From the NCBI RefSeq assembly GCF_900114535.1, contig NZ_FOTK01000033.1, positions 1-64,000 on the forward strand: DNA of 64,000 nt, in the 5' to 3' direction. The stretch is from Methylobacterium pseudosasicola. GTDB lineage: Bacteria > Pseudomonadota > Alphaproteobacteria > Rhizobiales > Beijerinckiaceae. A program made the translations under genes and the position numbers. Shown one piece after another: positions 25,798 through 33,880 of the stretch; the first letter of the stretch is position 1, and each line of letters starts with the position of its first letter. The notes beneath the pieces are model-generated. The model was not told where the DNA came from and ran no database searches. It saw only the letters and a list, made by a program, of their open reading frames with translations.

Positions 25798-27102
25798 TCA
25801 GCATCCCGGAAGCGGACGCGGAAGGCCCAGATGCGCGCGCAGGGTCGTGCCCGTGTACTCGGTCCGGAACAGCCCGCGCTCCTGAAGCAGCGGCACAACC
25901 TCGCGGACGAAGTCGCTGAGGCCGTCTGGAAAGAACGGCGGCATCACGTTGAAGCCGTCCGCCGCGCCGCCCTCGAACCAGGCTTGCATGCGGTCGGCGA
26001 TGTTAGCTGCCGTGCCAACGATCATGTGGTGCCCGCGTCCGGCCGCCACCCGCAAGGCGAGCTGGCGGATGGTCAGGTTCTCCCGGCGGGCCAGCTCGGT
26101 GAGGAGCTCGGCCCGGCTGCGCAGCTGATCCGAGAGCGGCAGGTCCGGGAGCGGGCCGTCGAGGTCGTAGGGTGCCAGCGAATGGCCGACACGTTCCTCG
26201 AGGAGCGGCATCGCGCTGGCGATGTCGGTCCACTGGTCCAGCTCGATCAGCTTGGCGCTCGCCTCCTCGCGCGTCCGGCCGATGACCGGCAGGATGCCCG
26301 GCATGACCGCCACCGTGGACGGATCGCGGCCGAAGCCGGCGACGCGCTGGCGGAGGCTGGCGTAGAATTTCTGCGCCTCCTCTATGGTCTGCTGGGCGGT
26401 GAACACCACGTCGGCCCGGCGGGCGGCGAGATCCTGGCCCGGCCCGGACGAGCCGGCCTGGATCAGGATTGGGTGGCCCTGCGGCGAGCGCGGGATGTTG
26501 AGCGGGCCCTTGGCGCGGAAGTAGCGGCCGACATGGTCCAGCACCCGCACCTTCGCGGGGTCGGCGTAGACGCCGCGCGCCTTGTCCTTCACGAAGGCGT
26601 CGTCGTCCCAGCTGTCCCAGAGGCCGCAGACCACGTCGACGAATTCCTCGGCGACCGCGTAGCGCTCATCATGCGCCGGATGCTCCTTGGAGAAGTTGTT
26701 GGCGGTGCGTCCGTAGGAGGTGGTGACGATGTTCCAGGCTGCGCGTCCGCCGCTCAAATGGTCGAGCGACGCGAAGGCCCGGGCGGTGTGGTAAGGCTCG
26801 CCGTAGGTGGTCGAGGAGGTCGCCGCGAGGCCGATGCGGGTCGTCACCATGGCGAGCGCGCTCAGCAGCGTCAGCGGCTCGAAGCGGGCGATCATCGACG
26901 GGTGGGCATCCACCGCGCTGGTGAGGCCGTCGGCCAGGAACACCATGTCGAACTTGGCATCCTCGGCCATCTGCGTCACCCGGCGCAGGAGATCGAAGTT
27001 CTCGCTGCCGGCCTCAGCGCGCGGGTGGCGCCAGCCCGCGACGTGATGGCCGGCTCCCTGCAGGAACAGGCCGAGATGCATCTGTCGCGGGGTCGTCGTC
27101 AT
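25798..27102 (-). CDS. LLM-class flavin-dependent monooxygenase, NtaA/SnaA/DszA-like
   Basis: A 434-residue two-component flavin monooxygenase of the NtaA/SnaA/SoxA group, which uses FMNH2 from a separate reductase. Seen: MHLGLFLQGAGHHVAGWRHP, the family segment AAWNIVTTSYGRTANNF, and GHPILIQAGSSGPGQDLAARRADVVF. ATG 27102 is the start; the frame continues upstream only as antisense. It is the last gene of the ABC operon, 40 bases after the MmgE/PrpD gene. Known relatives oxidise nitrilotriacetate, EDTA or sulfur heterocycles; no NtaB-like reductase is visible nearby. Confidence 0.87.
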   Translation of the reverse strand: MTTTPRQMHLGLFLQGAGHHVAGWRHPRAEAGSENFDLLRRVTQMAEDAKFDMVFLADGLTSAVDAHPSMIARFEPLTLLSALAMVTTRIGLAATSSTTYGEPYHTARAFASLDHLSGGRAAWNIVTTSYGRTANNFSKEHPAHDERYAVAEEFVDVVCGLWDSWDDDAFVKDKARGVYADPAKVRVLDHVGRYFRAKGPLNIPRSPQGHPILIQAGSSGPGQDLAARRADVVFTAQQTIEEAQKFYASLRQRVAGFGRDPSTVAVMPGILPVIGRTREEASAKLIELDQWTDIASAMPLLEERVGHSLAPYDLDGPLPDLPLSDQLRSRAELLTELARRENLTIRQLALRVAAGRGHHMIVGTAANIADRMQAWFEGGAADGFNVMPPFFPDGLSDFVREVVPLLQERGLFRTEYTGTTLRAHLGLPRPLPGC

Positions 27103-27142
27103 GGGCGGGCTCACGGCTGGGGTTCGGGGGCGGCCGGGGTGC

Positions 27143-28477
27143 TTACGGCTGCCGCGGTTGCGCGAGGCAGGCGAGGAGGCGGGCGAGATCCATCGCGTCG
27201 TGCATGGTGCGCACGAGGTCGGGCACGGGGCGCAACGCCTCGGATCCGGCGGTCGCGTCCCGGAACTTGTCGTCGGCAACGGCGAGCCCGGGCAGGCCGT
27301 CGATGCGCCGCTCGTGCGTCCGGCCCTGCCCGTCCGTCAGTTCCACCACGACGAAGCGCGTGCTCGGGTCCGAGGAGAGGCGGCGGGCGGCCTGGTCGTG
27401 CCGGCGCTCGACCCGCACCGCCAGCGCGGCGAGGTCGGGGCGGACCGGGCGTTCGTCGAAATGGTCGATCCGGACGGCACCATCCACGAGGGCGGCGGCC
27501 AGGATGTATTCCGGGCTGAACCGGGCCTCGATGCCGGTGCGCGGCGTCCGGACCACCAGGGCGGCGTCGCCCCCCGGCGGGAAGGTGATCGTCGCTCGCG
27601 CTAGGTCGCGGATGCCCTCGCGATGGAAGGCGAGGCCGGCCACCGCCACGGGGTGAGCCGCCGTGCAGCAGGGGAACGCCTTCAGGGTGAGGCCGGGGCG
27701 AACGATCTGCCAGGGCGCCGCCCAACCCTCCAGCACCCGCTCGGGTGCCGCTTCGCCGAAGCCGTAGGCCTGCAGGAACCCGTTTTCACCATCGAGGCAA
27801 TCGTCGGCGCCGGATAGGCCGGCTTCGGCGAGGCGCGCCGCCACCAGGCCGTTGCGGGCCGCGAGCCCGGCATGGAGCGGCTTCGCATCGGATCCGAATT
27901 GCAGCCGCAGCCCGGCGGCTTGCGTCGCGCCTAGCCCCAGGGCGATTGCGGTCGTTCTGGCGCTGAAGCCGCGCATATGCGCGATCGCCGCCGCGGCCCC
28001 AAGGGGCCCGAGTGTGGCGGTGGCGTGGAAGCCGCGCTCGTAATGGGCGGGTCCGATCGCGCGCCCGAGGTGCGCCATGGTCTCCAGCCCGACCAGGTAG
28101 GCGGCCAGGAACGCATCCGCGGTTGGGAGCGCGTCCGAGTCGAGGGCCGCGAGCAGCGCCGGGACGATCACCGTGGTCGGGTGGCCGCGCACGCTGGCAT
28201 GCACGTCGTCGTAATCGAGCACGTGGCCGGCATGGCCGTTGAGAAGGGCCGCCAGGAACGGGTCTGCCGGCTGCGCGGAGCCGATCACCAGGGCGCGGCC
28301 GGGCGCATTGCCGAACACGCCGCGCACGATCGCGAGCGACGGGTCGGTGCTGCCGGCCAGCGCGCAGGCGAGGAAGTCCACGAGGGCGATCCGCGCCGCA
28401 CGCATCGCGGCGGGATCCTTATCCGGTCGGGAGGCGGCGATCGCCTCGGCGAGGGCGGCGGTGCGCCGGTTCGGCAT
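27143..28477 (-). CDS. MmgE/PrpD-family protein
   Basis: A 444-residue MmgE/PrpD protein with the family segments FLACALAGSTDPS, AALLNGHAGHVLDYDDVHAS, GHPTTVIVPALLAA, and KAFPCCTAAHPVAVA. The family includes 2-methylcitrate dehydratase, cis-aconitate decarboxylase and iminodisuccinate epimerase, which all act on polycarboxylates. The ATG shares one base with the stop of the upstream ABC ATPase gene (TGATG), so it is translationally coupled to the importer and likely acts on the imported compound. Downstream is the NtaA-like monooxygenase. Confidence 0.86.
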   Translation of the reverse strand: MPNRRTAALAEAIAASRPDKDPAAMRAARIALVDFLACALAGSTDPSLAIVRGVFGNAPGRALVIGSAQPADPFLAALLNGHAGHVLDYDDVHASVRGHPTTVIVPALLAALDSDALPTADAFLAAYLVGLETMAHLGRAIGPAHYERGFHATATLGPLGAAAAIAHMRGFSARTTAIALGLGATQAAGLRLQFGSDAKPLHAGLAARNGLVAARLAEAGLSGADDCLDGENGFLQAYGFGEAAPERVLEGWAAPWQIVRPGLTLKAFPCCTAAHPVAVAGLAFHREGIRDLARATITFPPGGDAALVVRTPRTGIEARFSPEYILAAALVDGAVRIDHFDERPVRPDLAALAVRVERRHDQAARRLSSDPSTRFVVVELTDGQGRTHERRIDGLPGLAVADDKFRDATAGSEALRPVPDLVRTMHDAMDLARLLACLAQPRQP

Positions 28478-29271
28478 CAGATTCCCTCCCGATGCTGCAC
28501 GGCGTCCCGGTAGCCCTGAAAGCCGCCGATGAATTGGCGGATGCGCGGATTGCCGGACCGGTAGAACAGCTCGGCCGGCGGGGCTTGGGCGACGATCCGG
28601 CCGTTCTCGGTGAACGCGATCGTGTCGCTGATCTCCTCGGCAAAGCGCATCTCGTGGGTGACGAGGATGCTGGTCAGCCCGTCTCGGACCAGCTCGCGGA
28701 TGACGGCCAGGACCTCGCCGACCATCTCAGGGTCCAGGGCGGACGTGACCTCGTCGAACAGGACGAGCTCCGGCCGCATGGCCAGCGCCCTCGCGATGGC
28801 GACGCGCTGCTGCTGGCCGCCGGACAATTCGCCCGGGTAGGCCGAGACCTTGTCGGCCAGGCGGACCCGGGCGAGCAGGTCGCGCGCCAGCGCCTCGGCC
28901 TCGGCCCGCGGCACCTTGAGGATGCGAGTCGGGGCGAGCGTGATATTCTCCAGCACCGTGAGGTGTGGGAACAGGTTGTATTGCTGGAACACGATGCCGA
29001 CGCGCTTGCGCAGGGCGATCCGCTCGGCCTCGGTGCGCAGGGTGTCGACCCGGGTGCCGGCCACCGTGATCCGGCCCGTGTGCGGCTGGGCGAGCCCGTT
29101 GATGCAGCGCAGGATCGTGGACTTGCCCGATCCCGAAGGGCCGATGATCGAGACCGCATCCCCCTTCGCCACCGTCAGATCGATGCCCTTGAGCACCTCG
29201 GCCGCCCCGAAGGACAGGTGGACGTCCCGGAGTTCGACGAGGATCGGCCGAGGGGTGTGGTCCTGTGCCAT
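28477..29271 (-). CDS. Polar amino-acid ABC transporter ATPase
   Basis: A 264-residue ABC ATPase of the HisP/GlnQ type. Walker A is GPSGSGKST at about 40-48, Q-loop FQQYNLFPH, signature LSGGQQQR, Walker B LVLFDEVTSALDP, and an H-loop in LVTHEMRF. It follows its permease genes in an operon and is coupled to the MmgE/PrpD gene. It would energise import of a polar amino acid or a related dicarboxylate. Confidence 0.93.
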   Translation of the reverse strand: MAQDHTPRPILVELRDVHLSFGAAEVLKGIDLTVAKGDAVSIIGPSGSGKSTILRCINGLAQPHTGRITVAGTRVDTLRTEAERIALRKRVGIVFQQYNLFPHLTVLENITLAPTRILKVPRAEAEALARDLLARVRLADKVSAYPGELSGGQQQRVAIARALAMRPELVLFDEVTSALDPEMVGEVLAVIRELVRDGLTSILVTHEMRFAEEISDTIAFTENGRIVAQAPPAELFYRSGNPRIRQFIGGFQGYRDAVQHREGI

Positions 29272-29288
29272 GGTGCGGCGTTCAGCTT

Positions 29289-30065
29289 TCAGCGCGGGGC
29301 GAAGCGGCGTTCGAGACGCCGCGTCAGGCGCGAGATCGGGAAGCAGAAGAGGAAGAAGGCCGCGAGCACCGTGAGGTAGACCGCGATGGTGAAGTCGTCG
29401 CGGCGCACGGCGGTGCTGGCATCGGTGGCGGCGTGCAAGAGCTCATGGACGCCGACCAGGGAGGCCAGCGCCGTGCTCATGGTGATCGAGGCGTAGAGGT
29501 TCATCCAGGGCGGGAGCGCCCGGCGCAGGCACTGGGGCAGGATGATCCAGCGCAGGGTCTGGCCTCGCGACAGGCCGCTGCCCCTGGCGGCATCCCATTG
29601 GCTTGTCGGGACGGACAGGATCGCACCGCGCACGATCTCGGCCACGTAGGCGCAGGCCGGGACGGCGAGCCCGAGCACCGCTTTGAGCCAGTCCGGGAAC
29701 GGCAGGTAGCTGCCGGCCACGACGATCTCGAAGGGGAATATGTAGGTCGTGGCGAAGATCAACACGAGGTGCGGCGCGTTGCGGAACAACTGCACGTAGG
29801 CCACGGCCGGCGCGCGCACGACCCGGGCGTTGGAGAGTTCCATCGCCCCGAGCACAACCCCGCCCAGCGTGCCTAACGCCATGGCAAGCACGCTGATCAG
29901 GACGTTCATGACGAAGCCCGACGCGAGGTAAGGCAGCCAATCCAGCAGATCCCGCGTGAGTCGGGCGTCGAGGAACGACCAGAAGAGGCCGCTCCCGGCA
30001 GCCAGAGCCAGCCAGGGCCAAGCCGCGCGCAGGGCGCCGCGCGCGGGGAGCGCGGCGGCGCTCAC
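29289..30065 (-). CDS. Polar amino-acid ABC transporter permease
   Basis: A 258-residue inner-membrane permease of the HisMQ type. The EAA-type cytoplasmic loop reads SQWDAARGSGLSRGQTLRWI then LPQCLRRALPPWMN, and AYVQLFRNAPHLVLI is a family N-terminal signature. About five helices are expected. It overlaps the neighbouring permease gene by four bases and so forms a pair. No binding-site residues for the substrate can be read here. Confidence 0.9.
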   Translation of the reverse strand: MSAAALPARGALRAAWPWLALAAGSGLFWSFLDARLTRDLLDWLPYLASGFVMNVLISVLAMALGTLGGVVLGAMELSNARVVRAPAVAYVQLFRNAPHLVLIFATTYIFPFEIVVAGSYLPFPDWLKAVLGLAVPACAYVAEIVRGAILSVPTSQWDAARGSGLSRGQTLRWIILPQCLRRALPPWMNLYASITMSTALASLVGVHELLHAATDASTAVRRDDFTIAVYLTVLAAFFLFCFPISRLTRRLERRFAPR

Positions 30066-30805
30066 ACGCCGTATCCCGGTATGGCGAGGCGGCGCTCCAC
30101 GAAATGGCCGATCCGCGACACGGTCAGGTTGATGAGCCCGAAGAACAGCAGGATGACGATCATCAGTTCGAGTACGTTGTCACGCTGCGTCCAGATCATG
30201 ATCGACGCATAGGTTACCTCGCCGACCGCGATCGCCGAGCCGATAGTCGTCAGTTTCACCAGGTTGACGAGGTTGTTCATCAGGGCCGGCAGCGCGGTGC
30301 GCAGCGCGAGGGGGAGAGTCACGAAGCGCAGGATCTCGAAGGCTGAGAAACCGGTTGCCTGGGCTGCCTCCACCAGGGGCGCCGGCACGGCCTCGATCCC
30401 GCCACGCAGAGCCTCTGCGTGGAAGGCCGCAATGTGGAGCCCTGTGACCGCCACCACCCAGAAGAAGGGCGTGAACGGGTTGTGCGCCGCACCGCCCAGC
30501 GCCCGGGACAGGAGCATGTTGAGGGCAAAAAACGCGAACATGAGCTGGACGAGCGTCGGCGTGTTGCGCGTCAGCTCCACATAGGCCCGCACCGGCAGGG
30601 CGAGCCATGGGCGGCCGGAGGTCAGGGCCGCCGCGAAGGCGATCCCGGCCGCGAGGCTGAGGGGGATCGCCAGCACGACGAGCAACAGCGTCGTACCCAT
30701 CCCGGCGGCCCATTGCCGGACCTCGCTGCCGCTGAGCAGAAAGTCATAGTGCAGGCCAACCCTGCCCGCGAGGGCGATGAAGCGCTGCAGGGCCTCGTCG
30801 ATCAT
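30062..30805 (-). CDS. Polar amino-acid ABC transporter permease
   Basis: A 247-residue permease of the same family as its neighbour. RAYVELTRNTPTLVQLMFAF precedes the EAA loop, which reads VEAAQATGFSAFEILRFV then LPLALRTALPALMNN. The start at ATG 30805 gives MIDEALQRFIAL; the open frame further upstream overlaps the binding-protein gene and is not used. It forms the second half of the permease heterodimer. Confidence 0.9.
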   Translation of the reverse strand: MIDEALQRFIALAGRVGLHYDFLLSGSEVRQWAAGMGTTLLLVVLAIPLSLAAGIAFAAALTSGRPWLALPVRAYVELTRNTPTLVQLMFAFFALNMLLSRALGGAAHNPFTPFFWVVAVTGLHIAAFHAEALRGGIEAVPAPLVEAAQATGFSAFEILRFVTLPLALRTALPALMNNLVNLVKLTTIGSAIAVGEVTYASIMIWTQRDNVLELMIVILLFFGLINLTVSRIGHFVERRLAIPGYGV

Positions 30806-30821
30806 GCTTGATGCGACCGCG

Positions 30822-31670
30822 TCAGGGCTTGGCCTGCGCGACGAATTTGCGCCGCTCCTCTTCCAGGAAGGTCGGGTCGACCAGCCGGTTTGCCTTGGCC
30901 ATGTCCAGCATGGCGCCGGAGGCGTGCAGGTCGCGAACCGCCGCATCAAGGGCCGCGCTGGTGTCGCGCTCGCCCTTGCGCAGCCAGATCACTGAGTCGG
31001 CCGGTTCCAGCTCGGTGGGGATGACGATGGCGTAGTCCTTCCATTCGTCCGGGCGGTCGGCGAGCAGGAGCTTGAGCGTCGGGGCCACGTGGACGGCGAC
31101 CACGCAGTTGCCGCCCTGGAGCGCCAACATCGACTCGGGCTGGCTCGGGATGCCCTTGACCACAGCGCCGTAGGTGTCGGCCAGGGGCTGTGCGTAATTC
31201 GAGCCCTGCGAGATGCAGACCGGTTTGCCCTTGAGGTCCGTCCAATCCCGGATGCCGCTGTCCTTCCGGCCCAGCGCTGCGCCCCCGGCGCGGTCATATG
31301 GGGTCGGCACGTGATCGAGGATCTTCGCGCGATCCTCCGTGTACTGCATGTTGGCGATCAGAATATCGACCTTGCCCTGTTGCAGGAACTGCACGCGGTT
31401 GGGCGGCGTGACGGTCACGAGCTCGACCTTGACGCCGAGCTTCTCGGCCAGCGCCCGGGCGAGGTCGATGTTGAAGCCCTTCTCGGCGCGGGTCTGCGGG
31501 TCGATGTACCCGAACGGGGCGCCCGAGAGGATGATGCCGACCGTGAGTTTCTGTCGGCCCTTGATCCGGTCGAGCGTCGCGTCCGCGCGGGAGGCTGTGG
31601 CCGCGACGAGGCCAAGGGATGCCAGGGCTAACGCACCGAGGCGGAACTTCAACGACGGAGTGGGCGCCAT
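30822..31670 (-). CDS. Polar amino-acid ABC transporter substrate-binding protein
   Basis: A 282-residue periplasmic protein of the SBP_bac_3 family. The N terminus is a secretion signal of about 30 residues (FRLGALALASLGLVAATA then SRADA). The mature part has LTVGIILSGAPFGYIDP, EKGFNIDLARALAEKLG and VQFLQQGKVDILIANM, a standard pattern. It is the first gene of the operon 31670-25798 and therefore probably carries the promoter in front of it. The ligand is unknown, but the operon's enzymes point to a carboxylated amine. Confidence 0.9.
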   Translation of the reverse strand: MAPTPSLKFRLGALALASLGLVAATASRADATLDRIKGRQKLTVGIILSGAPFGYIDPQTRAEKGFNIDLARALAEKLGVKVELVTVTPPNRVQFLQQGKVDILIANMQYTEDRAKILDHVPTPYDRAGGAALGRKDSGIRDWTDLKGKPVCISQGSNYAQPLADTYGAVVKGIPSQPESMLALQGGNCVVAVHVAPTLKLLLADRPDEWKDYAIVIPTELEPADSVIWLRKGERDTSAALDAAVRDLHASGAMLDMAKANRLVDPTFLEEERRKFVAQAKP

Positions 31671-32680
31671 GATGGCTCCGGTGCAATACGCAGGGCGAGC
31701 TCCTCCATACGAGGCATGGAGACGCGCGCAAAGCCGGATCAGCCCGATCGGCCGATCGGACCTCGCGTGTGCACGATCGAAATGCCCGCGCGTGCCGTCA
31801 GTACGGTAATCACGTTTTCAAGCAACATTAAATTTTAGTATTGTCTCCTACGTTCTGCATTCGAAATAAAACGATGTTTCTGTCGACAGCATCCTCGTAG
31901 CCAAGCAGATCGGCCTCCGATTTTTTCGCATGACTGTTGCTGGCGCGATCATCGTCGGGGCGGTGAATGTGCCGATCAACGCGCTCGATCGGCAGAGTGA
32001 CAATGCGATCTCCGGGACGACACGCAATCCCCGGGATTCTGGCCGGGCGAAGCGTGGCGTTCAGATCGTATTTGGGTGCAACGCGGAGGGCTCCGGCCGA
32101 GTTCCGGACCCTGTTACGCCCCAATCCCGACGCGGTGCCGCGCCGCCCGAGAGCCGGTATCGTGCGCGCCCTCAGTGGCACGCTCCTGTATCGCTTGGCC
32201 TCGATCGGACCGGTGCTTGCCGCGTAGCAAGTGAGCGTGCTTCAAGCTCGGAGGTCCGCGGCCGATCTCGGCACCAGTAGAACTCGTCGGGGCTGGTTCT
32301 TCAATTTATGGGCAGGAGGCCCAACCACGGCAGCGCCCAGCATTACCGCGTCTCGGCAAGCCAACTAACCGGGACGCCGCCTCGGTCGTTGTCGCTTACG
32401 GCATCACCCACCAAGCACTGTTCACGCACATCACAGTGCAGGCCAACGATCTCTTTCGGCAGAACCGACTCAGCTTCCACATTTTCCCGTTCCAGACCGA
32501 CGACATACTCGTTTCGGCCGACAAGAACATCTTTGTCAGTGAGGTCGAGCTGGTCATGGGGCGCCACCCCGACGTGGTATAAGCCTGCCTGCTGCTGGTC
32601 GACAAGGACGTAATCAATCTGCGCGCCCAAAACACCCCCCGATCTTCTAAAGACGAACAACCGAAGTCGAGCGGCAACTC
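31671..32680. other. 1.0 kb gap with lower-GC segment; no gene confidently called
   Basis: The gap between the binding-protein gene and the LacI regulator has an A/T-rich stretch at about 31810-31930 and a palindrome at 31744-31759. Several open frames exist: minus strand 31828-32181 (117 codons), plus strand about 32356-32583 and minus strand 32343-32660 (105 codons), all overlapping. None shows a ribosome binding site with a domain I recognise. It could hold a decayed gene. I see no transposase sequence or tRNA. Confidence 0.5.
31744..31759. promoter_or_regulatory. Perfect 16-base palindrome upstream of the ABC/PrpD/NtaA operon
   Basis: The sequence is two CCGATCGG units in tandem, so each half and the whole are self-complementary. 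It lies 74 bases upstream of the binding-protein start at 31670, a suitable place for an operator of the operon. No regulator gene is adjacent. Chance is possible in GC-rich DNA. Confidence 0.35.
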
Positions 32681-33691
32681 CTAATTCGGTCCCCGGTTTT
32701 CCGGCCGCTTAGCCTGTGCGGTCGAGCCCCGCACCACCAAACGACCGCTGAGAATGATTTTGCGTACCGGCTGGTCCGGGCTCGCGATCCGCTCGAACAG
32801 TCGCTGCATCGCCTGGGCGCCGATCTCGGCGACGGGCTGTTCGATCACGGTGAGGCCGGGCTCGATCAGGTCGGTCCAGGGCTCGTTGTCGAAGCCGGCC
32901 AACGCCAGATCGCCCGGAATCGCGAGGCCGAGATTCCGGGCCGCCCGTACCGTTCCCATCAGGATCAGGCCGTTCGACAGGACGAGGGCCTCCGGGCGGT
33001 CGGAGTCGGCGAGCCAGCGCATGGCTTCGGCCTCTCCGGCGGCCGCGTTCGGCGCGACGGTCCGGATGCTGAGGGCGAGGCCGTGGCGCCGCATCGCCGC
33101 CGCGTAGCCAGCCTGGCGCTCCTGGGCGGTGGTGCTCGTCGCGCCGAACAGGCCGCCGATCCGCGCGTAGCCCCGGGCCACGAGGTGGTCGACCAGGGCG
33201 GCGCCCGCGGACACGTTGTCGAGGACCACGCTGTCATGGGTGCCCGGCGGCCCCGACCGGTCGATCAGCACCACCGGGAAGCCCAGAGGACATGTGTCGA
33301 GGCTCTCCAGGGTGACCCGGGTCGGGGCGAAGATCACGCCGGTAACCCGCTCCTCCTCCATCAGGCGCAGATACATCGCCTCGCGGGCCGGATCCTCGTC
33401 GGTGTTGCACAGGATCACCCGCATGCCGGAGGCGAAGGCTGCATCCTCCACGGCCCGGCTCACTGCGGTGAAGAACGGGTTGCGGATGTCGGCCACGATC
33501 AACCCGATGGTCCGGGCCGCCTGCGAGCGCAGACGCCGGGCCGAGAGGTTCGGCCGGTAGCCCGTCGCCCGCACCGCCGCCTCGACCTGCTCACGCAGAG
33601 CGTCGCTCACCGGCCCGCGCCCCAGGGCGCGCGAGACCGTGGCGGTCGAGACGCCCGCCGCTCGGGCCACGTCGCGGATGCCGACCGTCAT
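32681..33691 (-). CDS. fruR: LacI-family regulator of the fru operon (FruR/Cra-like)
   Basis: A 336-residue LacI/GalR regulator. The N-terminal helix-turn-helix reads IRDVARAAGVSTATVSRALGR, followed by the hinge region and a periplasmic-binding-like sugar domain (TIGLIVADIRNPFFTAVS, then VVLIDRSGPPG). ATG 33691 gives the compact start MTVGIRDVAR; the open frame extends further but has no homology. It is divergent from fruBKA, and the gap between them has two matching palindromes. Regulation by fructose-1-phosphate is the family expectation, not shown here. Confidence 0.85.
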   Translation of the reverse strand: MTVGIRDVARAAGVSTATVSRALGRGPVSDALREQVEAAVRATGYRPNLSARRLRSQAARTIGLIVADIRNPFFTAVSRAVEDAAFASGMRVILCNTDEDPAREAMYLRLMEEERVTGVIFAPTRVTLESLDTCPLGFPVVLIDRSGPPGTHDSVVLDNVSAGAALVDHLVARGYARIGGLFGATSTTAQERQAGYAAAMRRHGLALSIRTVAPNAAAGEAEAMRWLADSDRPEALVLSNGLILMGTVRAARNLGLAIPGDLALAGFDNEPWTDLIEPGLTVIEQPVAEIGAQAMQRLFERIASPDQPVRKIILSGRLVVRGSTAQAKRPENRGPN

Positions 33692-33708
33692 GATCCCGGG
33701 CCTTCTAC

Positions 33709-33722
33709 AGAAAACGTTCTCA
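33709..33722. promoter_or_regulatory. Imperfect LacI-type operator near the regulator start
   Basis: AGAAAACGTTCTCA differs from the perfect site at 33809-33822 at two positions. It lies 18 bases upstream of the regulator start, as expected for autoregulation. LacI-family operators commonly have a central CG with A/T-rich arms, as here. Confidence 0.6.
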
Positions 33723-33795
33723 GCAGCATACAGCTTGGGGTGCCACCGGTCGCTTGCGTTCGCAAGTCGTTCCACTCGTCTCATCGGTGCTGCCG

Positions 33796-33824
33796 TTGAC
33801 AACTTTTGTGAAAACGTTTTCAGT
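33796..33824 (+). promoter_or_regulatory. Candidate fruB promoter overlapping an operator
   Basis: TTGACA at 33796-33801 is a good -35 match. At 17 bases spacing the -10 region is TTCAGT (33819-33824), a weak match. The perfect operator TGAAAACGTTTTCA at 33809-33822 covers the spacer and -10, so bound LacI-type repressor would block polymerase directly. The start of fruB is 57 bases downstream. Confidence 0.55.
33809..33822. promoter_or_regulatory. Perfect 14-base LacI-type operator in front of fruB
   Basis: TGAAAACGTTTTCA is perfectly self-complementary with the central CG typical of LacI/GalR operators. It sits inside the promoter of fruB. The imperfect second site at 33709-33722 is 100 bases away centre to centre, close to about ten helical turns, which would allow looping. 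Confidence 0.7.
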
Positions 33825-33880
33825 CACGGCAACGATGAGCCGGCCTACAGGCCGATGCCCCGCCGGGAGGAGAGCGCGCC

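Noticed and set aside
25831..27519. 562-codon plus-strand frame
   Set aside because: Antisense to the NtaA-like and PrpD genes. Such long frames are expected opposite high-GC coding DNA. No domain seen.
31828..32181. 117-codon minus-strand frame in the gap before fruR
   Set aside because: Part of its length looks protein-like, but the plus strand is equally open. No homology recognised.
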